Assembly: GCF_015704895.1 (NCBI RefSeq)
Contig: NZ_JADQWB010000023.1
Location: 1-62,908, forward strand
Source: Agrobacterium leguminum
GTDB lineage: Bacteria > Pseudomonadota > Alphaproteobacteria > Rhizobiales > Rhizobiaceae
Length of the DNA stretch: 62,908 bases
Direction of reading: 5' to 3'
The notes under the pieces are model-generated. The model was not told where the DNA came from. It worked only from the letters and a program-made list of their open reading frames with translations, and searched no databases. Of the stretch, positions 16,027-24,502 are shown piece after piece. Made by a program: the position numbers and the translations under genes. Within the stretch, counting starts at the first letter, position 1; every line of letters starts with the position of its first letter.

Positions 16027-17121
16027 TCACCGGTCCCGCTCTTCCACATGGGTGCGGGCGAAATGAAGCCGCTCCATGATCGGCGCATCCGAAAAACGGA
16101 AAAGATCGAACTGGCTTTCCGCCCGCAGCGACCATTGCACCCAGGACGGCACGACGAACATATCGCCCTTTTCGAGCCTGTGTTCCTTGCCGTTGAGCAC
16201 GACGGAGCCCCTGCCATCGAATACCTGAAAAACCGACGAGCCCACCTCGCGCCGGCCGGGCGTGACGGCGCCTTCCCGCAACCGATGAAACTCCGCCCGG
16301 ATGGTCGGCATGACGTCGCCGCCGGTGGTGGGGTTGATGTAGCGCACCGCCGCATGCCCCGGCCCCATGGTGGCCGGCTGCCCCTCCTCCTCCAGCAGAA
16401 GCTGCTCTGTCAGGGCGCGGTCGGTATGTTCCCAGCGATAGGCGCCGATCGGCGAGGATACGGTTGCCGCAAGGCCGGAAAGCGGCCGCAGGCCCGGGTG
16501 ACACCAGAGCCTTTCGCCGCGCGAAAATTTCGGCGTCGCATAATCGGTGACGCGGTCCGACCCGAATTCGAAAAAGCCGACATCGTTCTGGTAGGAAAAG
16601 GGGATGTCGAGCCCGTCGATCCAGGCCATGGGGTGGTCGGTATCGTTGTGATGGCCATGAAAATGCCAGCCCGGCGTCAGCAGAAAATCACCCCGGCTCA
16701 TCCGAACCGGGTCGCCATTCACCACGGTCCAGACCCCTTCGCCTTCGACGACGAAGCGGAAGGCATTCTGTGCGTGGCGATGTTCCGGCGCCGTTTCGCG
16801 CGGCCCGAGATACTGGATCGCGGCCCAGAGCGTGGGACTGATATAGGCCCTGCCGCCAAGACCCGGATTGGCAAGCCCGATCGCCCGCCGCTCCCCGCCA
16901 CGCCCGACCGGAACGAGATCGCCCGACCGTTTCGCAAGCGGATAGAGCCTGGACCACTTCCACACATGCGCCACGGCCTTGGGATTGGGCACCACCGGCA
17001 TCAGGTCGTCTATCTGGGTCCAGAGCGGTTTTAGATGTTCCGCTTCGAAATCCGCATAAAGCTGGCGAAGCTCCGGCGTGTCATCCGGCACCATCATGTT
17101 GCTTTTCGTTTCGCTCTGCAC
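16027..17121 (-). CDS. gtdA: Gentisate 1,2-dioxygenase
   Basis: 364 aa bicupin dioxygenase. The N-terminal cupin has the iron-binding region APEHRHAQNAFRFVVEGEG and the block LLTPGWHFHGHHN; the C-terminal cupin has VFDGRGSVVLNGKEHRLEKG. It opens the gentisate ring to maleylpyruvate with O2 and Fe(II). The start is a GTG at 17121 because GGGAGG lies 9 nt upstream; the in-frame codons further upstream lack a ribosome site, and MMVPDD at 17097 is a less likely alternative. It is transcribed leftward from a region with a palindromic operator-like site at 17212-17240. Confidence 0.9.
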   Translation of the reverse strand: MQSETKSNMMVPDDTPELRQLYADFEAEHLKPLWTQIDDLMPVVPNPKAVAHVWKWSRLYPLAKRSGDLVPVGRGGERRAIGLANPGLGGRAYISPTLWAAIQYLGPRETAPEHRHAQNAFRFVVEGEGVWTVVNGDPVRMSRGDFLLTPGWHFHGHHNDTDHPMAWIDGLDIPFSYQNDVGFFEFGSDRVTDYATPKFSRGERLWCHPGLRPLSGLAATVSSPIGAYRWEHTDRALTEQLLLEEEGQPATMGPGHAAVRYINPTTGGDVMPTIRAEFHRLREGAVTPGRREVGSSVFQVFDGRGSVVLNGKEHRLEKGDMFVVPSWVQWSLRAESQFDLFRFSDAPIMERLHFARTHVEERDR

Positions 17122-17211
17122 GGTTTCGTTCCTCCCTGTCGTCTTCTGCGGCGGCGCTTGAGGCCGGGAGCATCTCCTCATCCCGGTATCGAAATCGCCC
17201 TATCCACCTCT

Positions 17212-17240
17212 TATTACGTACAGTAAAATATATTGCACTG
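17212..17240 (+). promoter_or_regulatory. IclR-type operator-like site, copy 2
   Basis: TATTACGTA followed by CAGTAAAATATATTGCACTG (17221-17240), a 20-bp palindrome with 8 of 10 arm positions paired. The prefix matches copy 1 exactly. The palindrome matches the reverse complement of copy 1 at 16 of 20 positions. It lies 91 bp upstream of the gentisate dioxygenase GTG start. Confidence 0.65.
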
Positions 17241-17416
17241 AATGCAACATCAAAAACAATGCAGGAAGGCCTCCATGGCCAGAACCATCGAGGACCGCGA
17301 TATCAATCTGTGATTTGGATGGGCATTTGCCCGGACCGCGCGAAGAGGCGGGCGAGCTTTACGGCATCGTGCCACAATGCCCGGAGACTAGAACGGGGTT
17401 TTGCGCCCTGCCTGTC
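17241..17416. other. Intergenic stretch between gentisate dioxygenase and cysG
   Basis: The whole gap is 295 bp (17122-17416). Its left part holds the gentisate dioxygenase promoter region and operator-like site. In the right part I see only a very short frame (17275-17313, MARTIEDRDINL then stop) and no recognisable gene, terminator or RNA. It may be decayed coding sequence, but that cannot be supported. Confidence 0.4.
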
Positions 17417-18874
17417 TCAGATTGCGGTTCGTGCGGGCTGCCATTCAAGAGCTTTCGAGGATGCGGCGCTGAACACATCGCCGATACCGATCAGCACAGG
17501 TTCGTTCACGCCCAGTCTCTCGACGGCAGCACCAAGTTCCATCAGGGGGCCGCACCAGCGCTGCTCATTCGCACGGCTGACGGAAATCATGACCGCAACG
17601 GGCGTTGAAGCGGGCATGCCGTGAGCGAGCAGGCAAGCCTCTATGCTGGCTGCGGTTCGCCCGCCCATATAAAAAACCGTGGTCACGGAGGGGTTCGACA
17701 GGGATTGCCAGTCGATATTCTCCGGCAGCTTTCCCTGCCGGGAATGGCCGGTGATGAAGCGTACCGACTGAGCGTGGTCGCGATGGGTCAGGGAAATACC
17801 CAGGCGCGAGGCCATGGCGCTTGCGGCGGTGATGCCGGGCACGATCTCGACCGGGATATTTTCAGCCTCCAGCGCGGCGATCTCCTCGCCGGCGCGCCCG
17901 AAAATCATTGGATCGCCGGATTTCAACCGCACCACCCGTTTGCCGGCCTTGGCGAGACGGATCATCATGTCATTGATATCTTCCTGCCTGCAGCTTTCCC
18001 GGCCGCCGCGCTTGCCGACCAGCATGCGCTTCGCCTCCCGCCGCGCCAGTTCCAGCACCTCGGCCGAGACAAGATCGTCGAACAGGATGACATCGGCCGC
18101 CTGCAAAGCGCGCACCGCTTTCAGCGTCAGCAGTTCGGCATCGCCCGGCCCGGCGCCCACAAGCGTTACAAGGCCGCGCCCCGATCCTGCCCGCGCGGCC
18201 TGCATTCCGATATCCGCAAGCAGCCGTTCCTCGCTGCCCTCACCCAGCCTTTCGGTAAAAGCCCGATCGACGAATTTTTCCCAGAAAGAGCGCCGCGACG
18301 CACCGGGAGCGAGCCGCAGATTGACGCGCTCGCGGATTGTCTGGGCAAGCCCGCCCCAGTCCTTCAGCGAAAGCGGCAGCAATGTCTCGATGCGCCGGCG
18401 GATGGCCTGCGCCAGAATGGGTGCGGCGCCATCGGTGGAGATAGACACCACCACCGGCGAGCGATTGACGATGGAGCCGAACTGGAACTGGCAGAATTCC
18501 GGCTTGTCGATGACATTGACGGGAACGCCGGCCCCGCGCGCGGCATCGTAGAAGCTCTCAGCTTCCGCATCGGTCTCGCAATCCGCCAGCGCCAGTTCCG
18601 CGCCGCCAAAGATATCCGGACCCCACGGACGGTCATGCCATCTCAGCATCTGGCCTTTTGCGACAAGCGCTGCAAAGCTTTCCGAAAGCTCGCTTGCCTC
18701 GCAATAAAGATGCAATTCCGCACCGCAGGCGAGCAGCAGTTCCGCTTTCCAGGCGGCTCCATCCGATCCGCCCGCCAGCACCACGCGCTTGCCCTCAAGC
18801 CCCCAGAAGACCGGCAACTTGGCTAATCTTTCCATGCGGGCCGGTTCATTCCGCTGCGGTTTTAAGGCATCCAT
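17417..18874 (-). CDS. cysG: Siroheme synthase CysG
   Basis: About 485 aa fusion of two functions. The N-terminal precorrin-2 dehydrogenase/ferrochelatase domain shows LEGKRVVLAGGSDGAAWKAE and NVIDKPEFCQFQFGSIVNRS. The C-terminal uroporphyrinogen-III methyltransferase has TLVGAGPGDAELLTLKAVRA, VRLKSGDPMIFGRAGEE and VVPGIT-like EIVPGITAASAMASRLG. It makes siroheme, the prosthetic group of the NirB nitrite reductase in the same operon. Start uncertain: ATG at 18874 has AGGGGG about 8 nt upstream but overlaps the end of nasA by 29 bp; ATG at 18835 would begin MERLAKLPVFW. Last gene of the nitrate operon. Confidence 0.9.
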   Translation of the reverse strand: MDALKPQRNEPARMERLAKLPVFWGLEGKRVVLAGGSDGAAWKAELLLACGAELHLYCEASELSESFAALVAKGQMLRWHDRPWGPDIFGGAELALADCETDAEAESFYDAARGAGVPVNVIDKPEFCQFQFGSIVNRSPVVVSISTDGAAPILAQAIRRRIETLLPLSLKDWGGLAQTIRERVNLRLAPGASRRSFWEKFVDRAFTERLGEGSEERLLADIGMQAARAGSGRGLVTLVGAGPGDAELLTLKAVRALQAADVILFDDLVSAEVLELARREAKRMLVGKRGGRESCRQEDINDMMIRLAKAGKRVVRLKSGDPMIFGRAGEEIAALEAENIPVEIVPGITAASAMASRLGISLTHRDHAQSVRFITGHSRQGKLPENIDWQSLSNPSVTTVFYMGGRTAASIEACLLAHGMPASTPVAVMISVSRANEQRWCGPLMELGAAVERLGVNEPVLIGIGDVFSAASSKALEWQPARTAI

Positions 18875-21494
18875 CGATGATCCCCCTGATCTCGGCGCGG
18901 CAGGAGCCGCAATTGGTTCCGGCATTCAACGCCTTGCCGATGGCTTCGACGCTGTGGCAGCCTTCGCGGATGGCCGCGGTAATCTGATTCACTCCGACGT
19001 TGAAGCAGGAGCAGACGGTGGCGCCCGGATCGGCGCGGCCGGCACCGGGGCGACCGGCAACCAGCGCAAAACGCATGCGCAGATCCTCATGACGTTCGGT
19101 CAATTGCGAGATCGCCCAGTTACGGGCAACGGCAACCGGCTGCCTGGCGATGAACAGCGCCGCCAGCAGGATATCGCCGTCGAAGAAGGCAAGGCGCAGG
19201 TCGCCCGTCTGCCGGTCGCTGTAACCCAGCGGCTCAACCCTGGCCTCGATGCCGAAGACCTGTCGCGCCCAGAGTGTCCAGTCCTGCGGCTCCTCGGTAA
19301 AGGCAAGCTCCATGCGATAGCCGCCATCCGCTTTGGCCGTGGCCCAGTAAGCACAGTCCGGCGCATCCGGCCGGATGCGGGAGATGGCGAAACCATAGGC
19401 CTTCGCTTCGAAGCGCCTTGCCCTTACCGCCACATTTTTCGAAGCGGGCTGACCGGAATGCGGGTCCGTCACCGGGGCAACCACGACATCGATGCGCGCC
19501 TGCGAGGCGAACTGGTCGTTCCAGTGCATCGGCGCAAACACCGAGCCGCGCGCCTGCCTTTCGCTCACCAGCGCCCGCAGCAACACCTTGCCATGGGGGC
19601 TTTCCAGCTCCACCAGATCGGCGCTTTCGACTCCCAGCGCTTGCGCATCGCGCGGATGAAGCTCGGCGAAGGGTTCGGCGATATGGGCGGTGAGGCGTGC
19701 GCTTTTGCCGGTGCGGGTCATGGTGTGCCATTGATCGCGGATGCGGCCGGTATTCAGTGTCAGCGGATAATCCGCCGATGTCCTGCACGTCTCCGGCAAG
19801 GCCGTGGCAATGAAGCGCGCCTTGCCATCGGCGTGATAAAACCGTCCATCCGCGAAAAACCGGGTGACGACGCCATTGCCCCGTTCCACTTTCGGCCATT
19901 GGAAGGACGCCATCGTGTCGTAGGATTCGGGCTCTATCCCGCTGATGTCGAAATCGCGACTGCCCATATTCTCAAAGCCGGAAAGAGCGGCATGTTCGGC
20001 AAAAATCTCCGATGGCTGGCCATAGGCGAAGGCCGTGCCGAAACCCATGCGCCGGCCCACTTCCGCCATTTGCCACCAGTCCGCTTTCGCTTCGCCGGGC
20101 GCATCCAGAAAACCGCGCTGACGGGAAATGCGCCGCTCGGAATTGGTGACGGTGCCGTCCTTCTCACCCCAGCCGAGCGATGGCAGAAGCACATGGGCAT
20201 GGCGGGCCGTATCGGTATTGGCCATGACATCGGACACCACGACGAAAGGACAGGCCTTGATGGCCGCCTCGACGGCGCCGGCATCTGGCATGGAAACCAC
20301 CGGGTTGGTCGCCATGATCCACAGCGCCTTGATGCGGCCGTCAGCCACGGCCCTGAACATGTCCACCGCCTTCAGGCCGGGTTTTTCCGCAATGGCGGGC
20401 GAGGCCCAGAAACGCCGCACGCGGTCGCGATCCTCGGCATTTTCGATAGCCATATGGGCGGCCAGCATATTGGCCAGCCCGCCGACCTCGCGCCCGCCCA
20501 TGGCGTTCGGTTGGCCAGTCAGCGAAAACGGCCCCATGCCCGGTTTGCCGATGCGGCCGGTGGCGAGGTGGCAATTGATGATCGCGTTGACCTTGTCCGT
20601 GCCGCTTTGTGACTGGTTGACGCCCTGACTGTAACAGGTGACGGTTTTTTCGGTGCGTTCGAACAATTCGTAAAAGGAAATCAGTTCGGCGACTGTCAGG
20701 CCGGTGGCCTCGGCGATCTCCGGCAGGCTATGTGCGGTTGCTGCCTGCATCGCAGCATCAAAACCGACCGTGTGATTGTCCACATAACCGCGATCGATTG
20801 CAGGACTATCGGAAAGATGCGCCAGCAAGCCGGTAAACAGCGCCACATCTCCATCCGGGCGGATGGCGAGGTGCATGTCGGCAATATCTGCGCTCATCGT
20901 CCGGCGCGGATCGATGACAACGACTTTCATTTCCGGCCGCGCGGCCTTTGCCGCCGCAAGCCTTTGGTAAAGCACCGGATGGCACCAGGCGAGATTGGAA
21001 CCGGTGAGGATCACCAGATCGGCAAGCTCCATATCCTCATAGGTGCCCGGCACCGTATCGGCCCCGAAGGCACGGCGATGGCCGGCAACCGAGGACGACA
21101 TGCAGAGCCTTGAATTCGTATCGATATTGGCCGAGCCGATGAAACCCTTCATCAGCTTGTTGGCGAGGTAATAATCCTCGGTCAGCAATTGGCCGGAGAC
21201 GTAGAAGGCGACCGAATCCGGGCCGTGTTTGGCAATGGCTTGAGAGAACCGGGAAGCGACGAGATCGAGCGCTTCGTCCCATGCCGCCCGCCTGCCGCTG
21301 ATTTCGGGGTGGAGCAGGCGCCCGTCGAGGTCGATGGTTTCGGCCAGAGCCGAACCTTTGGAACACAGTCTTCCGAAATTGGCGGGGTGGTCCTGATCGC
21401 CTCTGACGGACACCGCGCCATCGTCGTTGACAGTGGCGATGACGCCGCAGCCGACGCCGCAATAGGGACAGGTGGTTTTTGTTTCAGTGGGCAT
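18846..21494 (-). CDS. nasA: Assimilatory nitrate reductase catalytic subunit NasA
   Basis: 882 aa molybdoenzyme. It begins with the N-terminal [4Fe-4S] motif TTCPYCGVGCGVIA (residues 7-20). Molybdopterin-domain blocks include GSANIDTNSRLCMSSSVAGH (the Cys region), GSNLAWCHPVLYQR and GQPNAMGGREVGGLANML. Near the C-terminus is a BFD-like [2Fe-2S] domain with CSCFNVG and NCGSC cysteines, found in one group of NasA proteins. It reduces nitrate to nitrite in the cytoplasm. RBS GAGGG precedes the ATG. A 215-bp gap containing a 40-bp perfect inverted repeat separates it from nirD, and cysG follows directly. Confidence 0.93.
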   Translation of the reverse strand: MPTETKTTCPYCGVGCGVIATVNDDGAVSVRGDQDHPANFGRLCSKGSALAETIDLDGRLLHPEISGRRAAWDEALDLVASRFSQAIAKHGPDSVAFYVSGQLLTEDYYLANKLMKGFIGSANIDTNSRLCMSSSVAGHRRAFGADTVPGTYEDMELADLVILTGSNLAWCHPVLYQRLAAAKAARPEMKVVVIDPRRTMSADIADMHLAIRPDGDVALFTGLLAHLSDSPAIDRGYVDNHTVGFDAAMQAATAHSLPEIAEATGLTVAELISFYELFERTEKTVTCYSQGVNQSQSGTDKVNAIINCHLATGRIGKPGMGPFSLTGQPNAMGGREVGGLANMLAAHMAIENAEDRDRVRRFWASPAIAEKPGLKAVDMFRAVADGRIKALWIMATNPVVSMPDAGAVEAAIKACPFVVVSDVMANTDTARHAHVLLPSLGWGEKDGTVTNSERRISRQRGFLDAPGEAKADWWQMAEVGRRMGFGTAFAYGQPSEIFAEHAALSGFENMGSRDFDISGIEPESYDTMASFQWPKVERGNGVVTRFFADGRFYHADGKARFIATALPETCRTSADYPLTLNTGRIRDQWHTMTRTGKSARLTAHIAEPFAELHPRDAQALGVESADLVELESPHGKVLLRALVSERQARGSVFAPMHWNDQFASQARIDVVVAPVTDPHSGQPASKNVAVRARRFEAKAYGFAISRIRPDAPDCAYWATAKADGGYRMELAFTEEPQDWTLWARQVFGIEARVEPLGYSDRQTGDLRLAFFDGDILLAALFIARQPVAVARNWAISQLTERHEDLRMRFALVAGRPGAGRADPGATVCSCFNVGVNQITAAIREGCHSVEAIGKALNAGTNCGSCRAEIRGIIDGCLKTAAE

Positions 21495-21528
21495 GGGTTT
21501 GCCCTCTCGGTGCGTGGCGTTTACCCCT

Positions 21529-21682
21529 CTCTGTCCTGCCGGACATCTCCCCCTCAGGGGGGGAGATCAATCGCGGCACAAACTTCCATTCACAACTGGC
21601 GTCGTCGCCGGTGGAGAGGGAACGAGTAGCTTTCCGCTTGTCGATCTCCCCCCCTGAGGGGGAGATGTCCGGCAGGACAGAG
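21529..21682. repeat. Large perfect inverted repeat between nirD and nasA
   Basis: Arms 21529-21568 and 21643-21682 are exact 40-bp reverse complements (starting CTCTGTCCTGCCGGACATC). They are separated by 74 bp, with partly paired flanks beyond. Each arm also contains its own small palindrome around CCCCTCAGGGG. It lies inside the nitrate operon between nirD and nasA. As RNA it would form a very stable hairpin that could attenuate or protect the transcript. Likely a dispersed rhizobial palindromic element. Confidence 0.85.
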
Positions 21683-21708
21683 GGGGGTAACGCCACCGCC
21701 ATCGCAAT

Positions 21709-22044
21709 TCACTCCGCCGCAATCATCAGGGTTTCAAGCGCTATCGAAAGCCTCCCATCCAGATTGCGCACCGGAATGGTCCTTACCTCACCCTCATCCG
21801 CCCCCAAGGCCTTACCGGTTTCCAGCGAAATGACCCAATTATGCAAGGGACACGTCACCGAAGCCCCATGCACGATGCCCTGGCTCAGAGGCCCGCCCTT
21901 GTGCGGGCAATGGTCCTCGATGGCGAAGACCTGATTTTCCGCCGTGCGGAACACGGCGATCTTGCCCATCGGCGTTTTTACGCAACGCGCGCCGCGCAGG
22001 GGAATGTCGGAGATATCGCCAATATCGATCCAGTTGCTGTCCAT
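21709..22044 (-). CDS. nirD: Nitrite reductase small subunit NirD
   Basis: 111 aa Rieske-type small subunit. The [2Fe-2S] ligand motifs are IEDHCPHKGGPLSQG and VTCPLHNWVISLETG (C-x-H ... C-x2-H). It partners NirB in NADH-dependent assimilatory nitrite reduction to ammonium. The start is taken as ATG 22044 (MDSNWIDIGD), with GGAG 8 nt upstream; a GTG at 22053 overlapping the nirB stop is the alternative. It is 5 bp after nirB and upstream of the large inverted repeat that separates it from nasA. Confidence 0.92.
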   Translation of the reverse strand: MDSNWIDIGDISDIPLRGARCVKTPMGKIAVFRTAENQVFAIEDHCPHKGGPLSQGIVHGASVTCPLHNWVISLETGKALGADEGEVRTIPVRNLDGRLSIALETLMIAAE

Positions 22045-22049
22045 CGTTA

Positions 22050-24497
22050 TCACTCCGCCGCCTCACTGAAACCGATTGCCGCCATGGGCCTGAATTCGTG
22101 CTTGTCGTGGCCGGATACGCGTTCCGACCAGGGATCGACCTGCGCGAATTTCTGGCTGAAGACGAAGCGGTCGAAATAGGCCTTGCGCTTTTCCGCATCG
22201 TCCATGATCTGGCGGCGGATTTCGTCGTAACCGATGCGCTTTGCCCATTTGTAGATACGCTCGAGATAGCGCGCCTGTTCGCGATACATCTGCGTCAGCG
22301 CCACGATATGTTCCAGCGCCTCATCCTCGGTTTTGACGAGACCCAGAACTTCCGTGCCCTTGATATCAAGACCGGCGGCACCGGCAAAATGAATCTCGAA
22401 ACCGGAATCGACGCAGATGACGCCGATATCCTTGCAGGTCGCCTCCGCGCAGTTGCGCGGACAGCCGGAAACGGCAAGTTTCAGCTTGGCGGGCGTCCAC
22501 GAGCCCCACATGAATTTTTCGATACGGATGCCAAGACCGGTGGAATCCTGCGTGCCGAAGCGGCACCATTGCTGGCCGACGCAGGTTTTGACCGTGCGCA
22601 AACCTTTGGCGTAGGCCTGGCCGGAAATGAAACCGGCCTTGCCGAGATCGGCCCAGACGGCGGGCAAATCCTCCTTCTCGATGCCGAGAAGATCGATGCG
22701 CTGGCCGCCCGTTACCTTCACCATCGGGATTTCGAACTTGTCGACCACATCCGCAATCGCCCGGAGTTCAGAGGAAGAGGTAACGCCGCCCCACATGCGC
22801 GGCACGACGGAATAGGTGCCGTCCTTCTGGATATTGGCGTGGACGCGCTCATTGATGAAACGCGACTGGTAGTCGTCGGCATATTCATCCGGCCAGTCGC
22901 AGACGAGGTAATAATTGAGCGCCGGCCGGCATTTGGCGCAGCCGCAGGAGGTCTTCCATTCCAGTTCCTGCATCACGGCGGGAATGGTCTTCAGCCCCTT
23001 CGCCTTGATGAGACGGCGCACATCGTCGTGGCCGAGATCGGTGCATTTGCACATGGGCTGCACGGCAGCGGGATTGTAGCTGTCGCCGAGCGTTATCGTC
23101 ATCAGCTGCTCGACAAGGCCGGTGCAATTTCCGCAGGAGGCCGACGCCTTGGTGTGGGCGCGCACATCGTCCAGCGAAGTCAGCCCCTTGGACGTGATGG
23201 CCGATGTGATCTTGCCCTTGCAGACGCCGTTGCAGCCGCAGATTTCCGCATCATCCGGCAAGGCTGCAACGGCCGCCATAGGGTCCAGCGGCGACCCTCC
23301 CTGATAGGCCTGGCCGAAGATCAGGGTTTCGCGCATGGCGGAAATATCGGTCGATTTCTTCATCAGGTCGAAGAACCACGAGCCATCCGCCGTCTCGCCA
23401 TAGAGAACCGCACCGATGATGCGGTTTTCCTTGAGGATCAGGCGCTTGTAGACACCAGCCGTGGCATCGCGCAGCACGATTTCCTCGCGGTCGTCGCCTT
23501 CTGCGAAATCGCCGGCGGAAAACAGGTTGATGCCGGTGACCTTCAGCTTGGTATTGGTGACGGAGCCGTGATATTCGGCCGAACCGCCGCACAGCCGGTC
23601 CGCCAGCACCCGCGCTGATTCATAAAGCGGCGCGACCAGTCCGTAGCACATGCCGCGATGTTCGGCGCATTCGCCAAGCGCGTAGATCGAGGCGTCCGAG
23701 GTCATCATGCCGTCATCTACCACGATGCCGCGATTGACAGCGATACCCGCCTCCTTGGCGAGACCCGAGGCAGGACGGATGCCGACCGCCATCACCACCA
23801 TGTCGCCCTTGATGACCCGGCCGTCTTCCAGCTCAATGCCCTCGACCTTCTCCTCACCCAGAATGCATTTGGTGTTGGCCTTAGTGATGATGTCGATTCC
23901 GCGCTCATTGAGCGCTTTTTCCAGAAGGTAAGCCGCTGCCGGATCGAGCTGGCGCTCCATGATCGTCGGCATCAGGTGGATAACGGTGACATCCATGCCC
24001 TGGCGCTTGAGACCATAAGCTGCTTCCAGCCCGAGAAGGCCGGCGCCGATGACGATGGCGCGGCCCTTGCCCTCAGCAATCTCCAGCATCTTCGTCACAT
24101 CGTCGAGATCGCGATAAGCGAGCACGCCCGGCAATTGATGGCCGGGAACAGGGATGATGAAGGGCGACGAACCGGTGGCTATCACCAGCTTGTCGTAGGA
24201 AACCGTGATGCCGTTTTCGCTGGTCACAGTCTTTCTGTCGCGGTCGATGCCGGTGACCTTCGCGCCCTTGTGCAGTGTGACATTGTTAGCCGCATACCAT
24301 TCGTCATTATGAATGACGATGTCTTCATAGCTCTTTTCGCCCGAGAGCACCGGCGAGAGCATGATGCGGTCGTAATTGACGCGCGGCTCGGCGTTGAAAA
24401 TGGTGACGTCATAAAGGCCGGGAGCGGTTTCGAACAGGTTCTCCAGCATGCGCCCCGGCGCCATGCCATTGCCGATGATGACGAGTTTTTGCGTCAT
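22050..24497 (-). CDS. nirB: Nitrite reductase [NAD(P)H] large subunit NirB
   Basis: 815 aa. The N-terminal FAD/NAD domain begins MTQKLVIIGNGMAPGRMLEN; the NAD motif is VIGAGLLGLEAAYGLK. Middle BFD-type [2Fe-2S] cysteines are in CGCNGVCKG and CGNCTGL, followed by CKC and CGCAKC. The siroheme/[4Fe-4S] C-terminal domain has KTCVGQQWCRFG and SGCPRNCAEATCKDIG. It reduces nitrite to ammonium with six electrons. The start at 24497 is 5 bp after the nrtC stop and gives the usual N-terminus; the longer frame is spurious. It needs siroheme from CysG in the same operon. Confidence 0.94.
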   Translation of the reverse strand: MTQKLVIIGNGMAPGRMLENLFETAPGLYDVTIFNAEPRVNYDRIMLSPVLSGEKSYEDIVIHNDEWYAANNVTLHKGAKVTGIDRDRKTVTSENGITVSYDKLVIATGSSPFIIPVPGHQLPGVLAYRDLDDVTKMLEIAEGKGRAIVIGAGLLGLEAAYGLKRQGMDVTVIHLMPTIMERQLDPAAAYLLEKALNERGIDIITKANTKCILGEEKVEGIELEDGRVIKGDMVVMAVGIRPASGLAKEAGIAVNRGIVVDDGMMTSDASIYALGECAEHRGMCYGLVAPLYESARVLADRLCGGSAEYHGSVTNTKLKVTGINLFSAGDFAEGDDREEIVLRDATAGVYKRLILKENRIIGAVLYGETADGSWFFDLMKKSTDISAMRETLIFGQAYQGGSPLDPMAAVAALPDDAEICGCNGVCKGKITSAITSKGLTSLDDVRAHTKASASCGNCTGLVEQLMTITLGDSYNPAAVQPMCKCTDLGHDDVRRLIKAKGLKTIPAVMQELEWKTSCGCAKCRPALNYYLVCDWPDEYADDYQSRFINERVHANIQKDGTYSVVPRMWGGVTSSSELRAIADVVDKFEIPMVKVTGGQRIDLLGIEKEDLPAVWADLGKAGFISGQAYAKGLRTVKTCVGQQWCRFGTQDSTGLGIRIEKFMWGSWTPAKLKLAVSGCPRNCAEATCKDIGVICVDSGFEIHFAGAAGLDIKGTEVLGLVKTEDEALEHIVALTQMYREQARYLERIYKWAKRIGYDEIRRQIMDDAEKRKAYFDRFVFSQKFAQVDPWSERVSGHDKHEFRPMAAIGFSEAAE

Positions 24498-24502
24498 GGT
24501 CG

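Noticed and set aside
18789..20612. A 607-codon frame on the plus strand opposite nasA
   Set aside because: Shadow of the nitrate reductase coding strand; no ribosome site and no recognisable domain.
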